A DNA stretch of 5,143 nucleotides from Blautia sp. (GTDB lineage: Bacteria; Bacillota; Clostridia; Lachnospirales; Lachnospiraceae): positions 1 through 5,143 of the forward strand of contig JAFOJB010000219.1 in NCBI GenBank assembly GCA_017420455.1, in the 5' to 3' direction. Below the pieces are notes generated by a model that did not search any database, was not told where the DNA came from, and worked only from the letters and a program-made list of their open reading frames with translations. Positions 1 to 5,143 of the stretch are shown piece by piece. Numbering within the stretch: position 1 is the first letter of the stretch; every line of letters starts with the position of its first letter. The position numbers and the translations under genes are program-made.

Positions 1-613
1 TAGAGGCAGCTGCGGCCGGTTTTTCTTCCTTTACCGGCTTTTCCACTTTTTCCGGTACTTTTGCCTCTGCCGGCTTTCCTTCCTTCTCGGGAGCCTTTGC
101 CATTTTCTCTGCAGCCGTTTTCTGAGCCGCCAGCACAGCCTCTGCCGTTTTCACAGCAGACTCTGTAATCTTCCCGGCACTCTTTTCCGCATTATGCGCT
201 GCCTCTGAAGCCTTCGCCTTTACCTGGGCTGCCGTCTCCACTGCTGCTTTTACAGCAGATTTTACGCTTTCTCCTGCCTCAGAAAGCTTCGCCGCTGCCT
301 TTCCGGCTGCCTGGGATGTTCTGGCTGCTGCCTTTGCCGCAGGAGCGGCGCCTTCCGTTCCCGCGCTCTTTACCGGACGAGGCTGTCCGGGGCGTCCTGC
401 TCCTGCCGGTCTTGCAGGACGTGCGCCTTCGGGCGGACGTCTCCTGCCCTTTCCTCCGTCACTGGCATTCTGGGCATGATAAACCCGGATGATATTTTTC
501 TTCTTTTTGGGTGCTTCTTCCTTCTTCTCTTCGGAATTCACCGGTCGTTTGATTTCTTCTGTCTTTGGAGTCTCCAATTCGTTATCTGCTCCTTTCCCGT
601 TACTGTTTGACAT
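1..613 (-). CDS. infB: Translation initiation factor IF-2, N-terminal part (truncated by the window edge)
   Basis: IF-2 is the GTPase that places initiator fMet-tRNA on the 30S subunit and promotes 50S joining. Only the first 204 codons are visible and the frame is open through base 1, so no G domain can be checked. The call rests on position directly after ylxQ in the rimP-nusA operon and on a typical clostridial IF-2 N-terminus: a charged start, KKKKNIIRVYHAQNA at residues 36-50, an Arg/Pro/Gly-rich stretch at about 55-82, an Ala/Lys/Glu helical segment at about 86-175, then a Lys/Pro/Glu-rich linker. The ATG at 613 is chosen because a stop lies 15 codons upstream and no better start follows. 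It sits inside the end of ylxQ (14-bp overlap), and the sequence upstream has only a weak purine-rich ribosome site (GAGAGAAAAG), which fits coupling to ylxQ translation. The IF2_N motif expected at the start of many IF-2 proteins is not seen in these 204 residues. Identity is well supported by context, less by the visible residues alone. Confidence 0.88.
   Translation of the reverse strand, partial: MSNSNGKGADNELETPKTEEIKRPVNSEEKKEEAPKKKKNIIRVYHAQNASDGGKGRRRPPEGARPARPAGAGRPGQPRPVKSAGTEGAAPAAKAAARTSQAAGKAAAKLSEAGESVKSAVKAAVETAAQVKAKASEAAHNAEKSAGKITESAVKTAEAVLAAQKTAAEKMAKAPEKEGKPAEAKVPEKVEKPVKEEKPAAAAS
89..358 (-). other. Ala/Lys/Glu-rich predicted amphipathic helical segment in IF-2
   Basis: Residues 86-175 of the infB product are almost entirely Ala, Lys, Glu, Ser, Thr and Val, with pieces such as AAQVKAKASEAAHNAEKSAG. 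The spacing of Ala and charged residues resembles the loose 11-residue pattern of group 3 LEA and apolipoprotein-like helices. IF-2 N-terminal regions are known to vary and to be low in complexity, so this may be only a flexible, helical linker. The assignment is compositional; no domain is claimed. Confidence 0.5.
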
Positions 614-953
614 GATCTGTATCTTTTCTCTCTGAAACAGCCCTGCTGTTCTCCATCAGTGCTTTTTGTATTGCCGCCGCCAGATTTTCATCCTCCACGG
701 ACAAACAGGCTCTCATCTGCTTTCCGACGGCTCTTCCCAGCGTCTCTTTATCTACGGTATCATAAATGGGTACCTCGTAAAAAGCACACATATTTTCGAA
801 TTTCTTTCTTGTGTTGGCGGAGGCGTCCTCTGCAAGAAGAACCAGGAAGCCTTTGCCGGATTTCACGGACTTTTCAGTGGAAAACTCACCGCTTGCCGCC
901 TTTCCGGCTTTTGCCGCCAGACCTGCAAGTCCCAGTACCTTTTTATGATCCAT
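600..953 (-). CDS. ylxQ: L7Ae-family RNA-binding protein YlxQ
   Basis: This 117-residue protein belongs to the L7Ae/L30e/S12e/Gadd45 family. Visible family features are the N-terminal LGLAGLAAKAGKAASGE (residues 7-23), the core strand and turn FLVLLAEDASANTRKK (36-51), the VPIYD segment (61-65) and the LGRAVGKQMRACL helix region (72-84). Members bind kink-turn RNA; the Bacillus homologue is a cytoplasmic RNA-binding protein encoded in the same operon. The specific RNA target here is unknown. The last 20 or so residues extend past the usual fold and are charged, and that part of the DNA also carries the start of infB. The ATG at 953 lies inside the end of ylxR (11-bp overlap). An AAGGAG stands 13 nt before it, slightly far, so coupling to ylxR translation is likely. 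Family assignment is secure; the exact cellular role is not. Confidence 0.93.
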   Translation of the reverse strand: MDHKKVLGLAGLAAKAGKAASGEFSTEKSVKSGKGFLVLLAEDASANTRKKFENMCAFYEVPIYDTVDKETLGRAVGKQMRACLSVEDENLAAAIQKALMENSRAVSERKDTDHVKQ

Positions 954-1221
954 CTTTCCCGGCCAGCTCCTTTTCCAGTTGTTCGTATACCTCCTGAGGG
1001 ATCGCGGTTTTCAGCGATCTTTCCAGCCCATGGCTCTTTATGGCTTTTCTGAGACACTCTGCGTCTGCGCAGATGTACGCCCCTCTGCCATTCTTCTTTC
1101 CGGTAAAATCCAGCTGGATTTCTCCTTCCGCCGTACGGATCACCCGGATCATTTCCTTTTTGCTTTTCATCTCCCGGCAGCCGGTACACTGCCGGAGGGG
1201 AACCTTCGCATTTCCTTTCAT
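943..1221 (-). CDS. ylxR: YlxR/RnpM family RNA-binding protein (DUF448)
   Basis: This 92-residue basic protein shows the DUF448 signature: PLRQCTGCREMKSKKEMIRV (residues 8-27), LDFTGKKNGRGAYIC (37-51) and a following AECLRKAIKSHGLERSL helix (54-70). The family fold has a basic surface suited to RNA. In Bacillus the homologue has been reported to bind the RNase P RNA and lower RNase P activity, hence the name RnpM; transfer of that role here is inference from homology. Four cysteines (C12, C15, C51, C56) are arranged as CxxC and CxxxxC, which could bind a metal. The ATG at 1221 follows the nusA stop by 8 bp. GGGGAGG at 1235-1241, within the last nusA codons, is the best ribosome site although a little far from the start. 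It lies between nusA and ylxQ, the standard place for this gene. Confidence 0.95.
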   Translation of the reverse strand: MKGNAKVPLRQCTGCREMKSKKEMIRVIRTAEGEIQLDFTGKKNGRGAYICADAECLRKAIKSHGLERSLKTAIPQEVYEQLEKELAGKDGS

Positions 1222-1229
1222 TCCTGTGG

Positions 1230-2585
1230 TTATGCCTCCCCGTCCTCCGAATACTCTGCATCCTCCCCGTCATTCAGACCGGCGGAGCCATCTTCGGGTT
1301 CCTCCGGAATGGATTCGTCAGAAACTCCTTCCGGGGTTTCTTCCTGCGCGTATTCGCCGTCATAAGCGCCTTCCGGAACATCTTCCTGTGCGTATTCACC
1401 GTCATAAGCGCCTTCCGGAGCATCTTCCTGCGCGTATTCGTCCTCCGGATATTCCCCTTCCTCGTAATCCTCATCATCGTAGGGAATATACTGGCCGTTT
1501 TCATCGTAGTAACCGTATTCGTCGTCCTCGTACTCGTAGAAGTCTCCGGATTCTCTGGCCTGGGTCTCACTCTTGATATCGATCTTAAAGCCGGTAAGCC
1601 TTGCTGCCAGACGGGCGTTCTGCCCTTCTTTTCCGATGGCGAGGGAGAGCTGATAATCCGGCACCACCACAAGAGCTGTCTTTTCATCCGGATCTGCCAT
1701 GACGGCGATGACCTTGGCGGGGCTCAACGCATTTTCAATAAGGATCGCCGGGTTTTCATCCCAGTTGATGATATCGATCTTTTCTCCCCGGAGCTCGTTC
1801 ACAATGGCGTTTACGCGGATTCCGTTGATACCTACGCAGGCGCCGACCGGATCCACATCCGGATCGTTGGACCATACGGCGATCTTTGTCCTGGATCCGG
1901 CCTCCCGGGCGATGCATTTGATCTCCACGGTGCCGTCCTTGACTTCCGCCACCTCCGATTCAAACAGACGCTTTACCAGCCCCGGATGGGTACGGGATAC
2001 CAGAATCCTCGGCCCTTTGGAGGTATCCTTGACCTCCAGGATATAGACCTTGATCCTTTCTGTAGGCTTGAAGGTCTCTCCCTTCACCTGTTCGTTTTCA
2101 TTCAGAATGGCGTCCACCTTTCCCAGGTTGATGGAAACATTCTTCCCTACCACTCTCTGTACGATACCGGTAACTACATCCTTTTCTATGCCATAGTACT
2201 GATCGAACAGTACCTTTCTTTCCTCCTCGCGGATCTTCTGAAGGATCACGTTTTTGGCGTTCTGTGTGGCGATCCGGCCGAATTCTCTGGAGTGGATCTC
2301 CACCTTTACGACATCTCCCAGTTCCGCGGATGAATCGATCTTCTGTGCATCTACCAGAGAAATCTCCAGCGCCGGATCTTCCACTGTTTCCACCACTGCC
2401 CTGTCTGCCATAACACTGAAATCACAGTTTTCAGGGTTGATGTATACGTGGACATTGTCTGCTTTGCCAAAGTGGTTCTTGCAAGCCTGAATGAGAGACT
2501 GCTCGATTGCTTCCAGCAAAGTAACCTTACTGATATTCTTTTCTTTCTCCAGAATATCCAGCGCCTCCATTAACTCTCTGCTCAT
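1230..2585 (-). CDS. nusA: Transcription termination/antitermination protein NusA with an acidic repeat tail
   Basis: NusA binds RNA polymerase and nascent RNA, stimulates pausing and intrinsic termination, and takes part in antitermination. The 451-residue product has the usual order: the polymerase-binding N-terminal domain (about 1-130, opening [20 protein letters not shown]), the S1 domain (about 134-200, ending [15 protein letters not shown]), KH1 (about 205-280, with [10 protein letters not shown] and [18 protein letters not shown]) and KH2 (about 281-345, with [17 protein letters not shown]). Residues from about 346 to 451 form a Tyr/Asp/Glu-rich acidic tail containing three 14-residue units. 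Bacillus NusA is about 370 residues and lacks such a tail; the tail is also unlike the structured acidic repeats AR1 and AR2 of E. coli. The ATG at 2585 follows an AGGAGG at 2597-2602 with 11-nt spacing. A 58-bp gap separates it from rimP, with no clear terminator. Core identity is certain; the function of the tail is unknown. Confidence 0.98.
   Translation of the reverse strand: MSRELMEALDILEKEKNISKVTLLEAIEQSLIQACKNHFGKADNVHVYINPENCDFSVMADRAVVETVEDPALEISLVDAQKIDSSAELGDVVKVEIHSREFGRIATQNAKNVILQKIREEERKVLFDQYYGIEKDVVTGIVQRVVGKNVSINLGKVDAILNENEQVKGETFKPTERIKVYILEVKDTSKGPRILVSRTHPGLVKRLFESEVAEVKDGTVEIKCIAREAGSRTKIAVWSNDPDVDPVGACVGINGIRVNAIVNELRGEKIDIINWDENPAILIENALSPAKVIAVMADPDEKTALVVVPDYQLSLAIGKEGQNARLAARLTGFKIDIKSETQARESGDFYEYEDDEYGYYDENGQYIPYDDEDYEEGEYPEDEYAQEDAPEGAYDGEYAQEDVPEGAYDGEYAQEETPEGVSDESIPEEPEDGSAGLNDGEDAEYSEDGEA
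1339..1440 (-). repeat. 42-bp in-frame tandem repeat in the nusA tail
   Basis: Two full units (1339-1380 and 1381-1422) differ at only 3 of 42 bases, and a third unit is present for its first 18 bp (1423-1440), identical to the first. They encode units of the type EYAQEDxPEGAYDG at residues 383-424. Of the three differences two are synonymous and one changes Val to Ala. A more diverged copy adjoins at the 1338 side (VSDE in place of AYDG). The near-identity points to recent duplication by slippage or unequal recombination, so copy number may vary between strains. Confidence 0.93.
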
Positions 2586-2643
2586 TTTCCTTTTTTCCTC
2601 CTGCTTACTGCGGTTCTTTTCTCCTCCGCATTTTCTTCTGTTC

Positions 2644-3108
2644 TCAGAAATCGACTGCCAGCCGGACCAGGGCTATGTCTTTTCTTTCGAACGTCCTTTC
2701 CTTTTCTCCTTCCCGGATACATACGGAATTTTTATCATAGGAAAGGAGTGTACCCCGAAAATCCTTTGCGCCGTCTATGGGGCGGTACGTACGGATCTCC
2801 ACATCTTTTCCGATACTCCGGTCAAAGTCTTTCTCTTTTTTCAAGGGTCTGTCGAGGCCGGGGGAACTGATTTCCATGATGTAGCTGTCCTCGATAAAAT
2901 CCTTTTCGTCCAGCCTGTCGCTGAAGATCCTGCTTACTGCTTCGCAGTCATTGACGGTAATCCCTTCCGGCTTGTCGATATACCCGCGAAGATACCAGTT
3001 TCCGGCTTCTTTCACATATTCTACATCCACCAGTTCGAATCCGAATTCTTCTACGATCGGCAGAAGAAGCTCCTCCGCCATTTTCTCGTATTCCGTGCTT
3101 CTGCTCAT
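2644..3108 (-). CDS. rimP: Ribosome maturation factor RimP
   Basis: RimP helps assemble the 30S ribosomal subunit in the cytoplasm. The 154-residue product has both family domains. The N-terminal domain (about 1-85) shows FELVDVEYVKEAGNWYLRGY (24-43), IDKPEGITVNDCEAVSR (44-60) and the signature MEISSPGLDRPLKK (78-91). The C-terminal SH3-like domain (about 92-154) shows IGKDVEIRTYRPIDGAKDF (99-117). Length matches the family (about 150-160). The ATG at 3108 is preferred because it gives the usual short lead-in before the first helix and follows a purine-rich AAGGCGGGTGG. The same frame stays open upstream to 3243, but the promoter and leader hairpin lie there. An ATG at 3138, behind an AAGGA, is a possible alternative that would add ten residues (MAWKREGGWN). 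It is the first gene after the promoter at 3215-3243, followed by nusA 58 bp later. Confidence 0.96.
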   Translation of the reverse strand: MSRSTEYEKMAEELLLPIVEEFGFELVDVEYVKEAGNWYLRGYIDKPEGITVNDCEAVSRIFSDRLDEKDFIEDSYIMEISSPGLDRPLKKEKDFDRSIGKDVEIRTYRPIDGAKDFRGTLLSYDKNSVCIREGEKERTFERKDIALVRLAVDF

Positions 3109-3139
3109 GTTCCACCCGCCTTCCCTTTTCCATGCCATC

Positions 3140-3154
3140 TGCGAGTCCTTCGCA
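3140..3154 (-). promoter_or_regulatory. Small hairpin in the rimP leader with AGGAC in its loop
   Basis: On the transcribed strand the bases read UGCGA-AGGAC-UCGCA: a perfect 5-bp stem (3140-3144 with 3150-3154) and a 5-nt loop that resembles a ribosome binding site. An ATG starts at 3138, one base after the stem, in frame with rimP. It could be a structured ribosome site for a longer RimP or a standby site for the ATG at 3108. The structure is short and its role is inferred. Confidence 0.45.
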
Positions 3155-3160
3155 ACAAAT

Positions 3161-3184
3161 AAGAGTGGGCTTTCGCCCACTCTT
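3161..3184 (-). promoter_or_regulatory. Stable GNRA-loop hairpin in the rimP 5' leader (possible attenuator/terminator)
   Basis: The inverted repeat 3161-3170 / 3175-3184 is a perfect 10-bp stem. Read on the minus strand it is AAGAGUGGGC-GAAA-GCCCACUCUU, closed by a GAAA tetraloop of the very stable GNRA class; the plus-strand loop is UUUC, so the element appears built for minus-strand RNA. It is followed by AUUUGUUGCG, which is U-rich but interrupted, so termination would be partial at most. It lies about 24-47 nt after the inferred start of the rimP transcript. It could attenuate the operon, end read-through from the protease gene, or protect the 5' end of the mRNA. Confidence 0.75.
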
Positions 3185-3214
3185 TCTTCTGCTTCGCTCT
3201 TATGTATCGTGCTT

Positions 3215-3243
3215 ATTCTAGCACTATTACAGACAGAATGCAA
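3215..3243 (-). promoter_or_regulatory. Sigma-A promoter of the rimP-nusA-infB operon
   Basis: On the minus strand TTGCAT (3238-3243) and TAGAAT (3215-3220) are separated by exactly 17 bp. TGC directly before the -10 gives an extended -10 (TGnTAGAAT). Upstream there is ATTTT (3245-3249 region) and a run of eight A (3255-3262), about 47-54 bp before the inferred start point, where an UP element would lie. Transcription should begin near 3208, giving a leader of about 100 nt before rimP. The promoter begins only 23 bp after the stop codon of the protease gene, so the operon can be expressed independently of it. Confidence 0.85.
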
Positions 3244-3266
3244 GGAAAATCCTGTTTTTTTTCATG

Positions 3267-5143
3267 TTATTCCTTTTCAGGGAGCAGCTTCACATTTTCC
3301 AGTCCTGCTGTCGGAAGATATTCGGCTTCAGAAGCTGCGGGTTTTTCAGCAGCAGGTTCTTTTGTTTCTGCCGTCTCCGGATTTTCCACAGCTTCCCCGG
3401 CTTCATGGCCTTCCGCGCTTTTTTCTCCCAGCAGCAGGTCACCGGCCTTCCGGATTCTGCCAACGACTGCGTCTTCTGCCTGCTCAAGCTTCTTCAGCGC
3501 GAAATCCTTCAAATCAAATTTCCGGATCTTATCCAGCTGAACAGAAATCTTATCCTCTGCAATTTCCAGAACCTTGTCAGCAGCAGCCTTGAATATTTCC
3601 TCTAATGCTTCTTCGGGTACCTCTCCGGAAAACTCTCCATCCATGGTTTTCAGGGAAACCTCCAGAATCCCGGAAATATCGTACCATCTGTCTCCCAGAA
3701 GAATGGCCGCCCCGCCGGGTTCTGTGCCGGAATTCCGTACGTTCAGAAGAAGATACAGCGCATTTCTGTCCTTCAGGACCATGGGGATCTGCCGTGTCCC
3801 ATCCTCTTCCCAGGAAATGCAATATGTAAACAGACGACCTGCAGCTTCGACAAATTCCCGGGTGAAGCTTTCGACTACCTGATCTTCGTCTGCAGTATCC
3901 AGCTTTTCCAGAAGACGCCTGGTCCTTTCCATGCCCAGCAGATCCGACAGCTCTTCCCCTGTCTTTACAAGTGCCATAAGATCTTCCGGATTTTCAGACA
4001 TTTCCCTAAGAATCTCTCTGCCTCTCTTCAGGTAAAGCTTCAGAAGATCCGTATCAAACTGGTATCCGAACAATACCCAGCCCGGATCCTGAAGGGCATC
4101 ATTTCCGCTGATGTCCAGTCTCACAAGCTTTCTGCCTTCCGGGAGTGTTTCCGGAAGAGTTCTGCGGTTAATGTCTGTCTCCCGGATCAGTTCCGAAAGT
4201 CCTTCCTGATACTTCGTTGTACCGGAAACCTCCATCGCCCAGGAAAGAAGAGGCTCCATCTCGGAGTAATCGGCTCCGGGAGTCAGTCCGAAGGCTGCCG
4301 CCATCCAGAAGAATGCGGCCTCCTCCTCGGACATTCCCTTTTCGATGCAGAGCTTTGCAGCGATCTTGTTCAGCAGAGAGGAGTTGAAATGGACGCCCCC
4401 TCTGTCATTCGCAGTCGTGGGGTTATCGGTATGAGGGCCGTAATTCATGTCCCAGACGAACTCCGGCTGTTCATACAGGGAAGGAACGCTCATACAGCGG
4501 ATGACGCTTCCTGTATTCTCTCCCAGATTCCAGCCGGTATCCTCCGTCGCATCGCAGATCTGTTCCACAAGATTTCCCATGATATCCGACATCGACTCGT
4601 TGATGGCTCCCAGGTCATTCTCATAAAGATTATTGTCCATCACGGTGGCGGTTACGGCATGGGTAAATTCGTGGGCGATCACATCCAGGGCCTGTCCCAG
4701 ACCAAGAGGAGTTCCATCCTGCATGACGCCATTGTATCCGAACATCTCCCAGTTCTCGACCTTTCCGATGCTGCAGGCGTTATCCAGAAAGATTCCGTCC
4801 TCGGTGCAGAGATCCTTCAGGATAATGACATCGGTCCCTTCCCCGTCCGGGCCCATCCAGCCCATATCTGCATAGAAATCGTAGGTCCGGATATAGTTGT
4901 AGTAGAAAAACAGATCTTCACTATCCCATCCCTCATTGTTCTCCCTGCATTCCAGCACCAGAGGATGCTCCTCCTGATAGGCGGCGGTGGCGAAATCCGC
5001 TATGGCGATCCTTCTTTCCAGGTCTCCCAGATACCATTTTCCGTTGTCTTCACTCTGCATGACAGGAACTGTGATGGTGCTGGTCTCTCCGTTGATGCCG
5101 GTGACGTCCCCGGTCCACGTTCCTGCCTTCATGTGTTCGAACA
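3267..5143 (-). CDS. M4 (thermolysin-like) zinc metallopeptidase with a long unassigned C-terminal region, N-terminus missing
   Basis: This is a zinc endopeptidase of the thermolysin family, expected to be secreted. Counting from the Met encoded at 5132, the zinc motif HEFTH is at residues 154-158 (catalytic Glu155), the third zinc ligand is Glu179 in GAINES, and the transition-state His248 lies in DRGGVHFNS with its Asp partner at 243. The peptidase domain spans about 1-320. Residues about 322-621 form an extension I do not recognise: mixed helical parts, a strand-rich piece near 450-497, a Lys/Glu helix (about 507-566) and a Pro/Ala/Glu tail (about 573-607). No LPxTG anchor or transmembrane segment is seen. 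The frame is open to the right edge (FEH precedes that Met), and the start of the mature enzyme lies around there, so the signal peptide and propeptide are beyond the window and 5132 is not the true start. It ends at 3267, 23 bp before the rimP promoter, with no strong terminator of its own. Substrate is unknown. Confidence 0.93.
   Translation of the reverse strand, partial: FEHMKAGTWTGDVTGINGETSTITVPVMQSEDNGKWYLGDLERRIAIADFATAAYQEEHPLVLECRENNEGWDSEDLFFYYNYIRTYDFYADMGWMGPDGEGTDVIILKDLCTEDGIFLDNACSIGKVENWEMFGYNGVMQDGTPLGLGQALDVIAHEFTHAVTATVMDNNLYENDLGAINESMSDIMGNLVEQICDATEDTGWNLGENTGSVIRCMSVPSLYEQPEFVWDMNYGPHTDNPTTANDRGGVHFNSSLLNKIAAKLCIEKGMSEEEAAFFWMAAAFGLTPGADYSEMEPLLSWAMEVSGTTKYQEGLSELIRETDINRRTLPETLPEGRKLVRLDISGNDALQDPGWVLFGYQFDTDLLKLYLKRGREILREMSENPEDLMALVKTGEELSDLLGMERTRRLLEKLDTADEDQVVESFTREFVEAAGRLFTYCISWEEDGTRQIPMVLKDRNALYLLLNVRNSGTEPGGAAILLGDRWYDISGILEVSLKTMDGEFSGEVPEEALEEIFKAAADKVLEIAEDKISVQLDKIRKFDLKDFALKKLEQAEDAVVGRIRKAGDLLLGEKSAEGHEAGEAVENPETAETKEPAAEKPAASEAEYLPTAGLENVKLLPEKE

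Noticed and set aside
1339..1440. Repeat array as CRISPR
   Set aside because: Units are directly joined without spacers, keep the reading frame and encode the NusA tail.
1040..1576. Long plus-strand frames opposite nusA, including one with an Arg/His/Pro repeat
   Set aside because: They are antisense shadows; the repeated protein simply mirrors the 42-bp nusA repeat and no ribosome site or known family supports them.
863..1687. Alternative minus-strand frames at 863-1273 and 1274-1687
   Set aside because: They overlap nusA, ylxR and ylxQ in other frames and have biased, low-complexity products; the conserved families occupy the correct frames.
2605..2631. Eight-codon frame (MRRRKEPQ) and a 5-bp hairpin in the rimP-nusA gap
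   Set aside because: No convincing ribosome site precedes it, and the hairpin is short with a 12-nt loop; such features are expected by chance.
3109..3243. Longer rimP reading frame starting at 3243
   Set aside because: That start coincides with the -35 box, and the added 45 residues are encoded by the promoter and leader hairpin; family length fits the start at 3108.
3242..3262. Plus-strand terminator: AGGA/TCCT hairpin followed by eight T
   Set aside because: The stem has only four pairs and no plus-strand gene ends here. The T run is better explained as the A-tract upstream of the minus-strand promoter.
5130..5132. ATG at 5132 as the true start of the metallopeptidase
   Set aside because: The frame continues to the window edge, and the residues after this Met already belong to the mature enzyme. 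An M4 protein without signal peptide and propeptide would be unusual, so the gene is treated as cut by the window.

Overview
The window looks like a piece of a Clostridia chromosome, most likely Lachnospiraceae. This is an inference from the gene order, the moderate GC content and the style of the proteins; the species cannot be read from the sequence. Every gene I can support is on the minus strand, so transcription runs from the right end of the window to the left. The plus-strand open frames are shadows.

Right part (3267 to the right edge): the catalytic domain and a long C-terminal region of a thermolysin-type (M4) zinc metallopeptidase. Its N-terminus, which should hold the signal peptide and propeptide, lies beyond the window. 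All zinc and catalytic residues are present. Roughly the last 300 residues match no domain I recognise.

Middle (3109-3266): a short intergenic region with a convincing sigma-A promoter (TTGCAT, 17 bp, TAGAAT, with an extended -10 and A-tracts upstream). It is followed by a leader of about 100 nt holding a perfect 10-bp hairpin with a GAAA tetraloop and a second small hairpin that displays AGGAC in its loop.

Left part (1-3108): the conserved operon rimP - nusA - ylxR (rnpM) - ylxQ - infB, the same order as in Bacillus. RimP matures the 30S subunit, NusA controls pausing, termination and antitermination, YlxR and YlxQ are small RNA-binding proteins, and IF-2 brings initiator tRNA to the ribosome. 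Together they link transcription, ribosome assembly and translation start. Genes are tightly packed: ylxR/ylxQ overlap by 11 bp and ylxQ/infB by 14 bp, which suggests translational coupling. infB runs off the left edge.

I see no CRISPR array, insertion sequence, tRNA, rRNA or defence system, and I do not claim a new system. The points worth a second look are the unassigned C-terminal region of the protease, the structured rimP leader, the repeat-built acidic tail of NusA, and the unusual N-terminus of IF-2.
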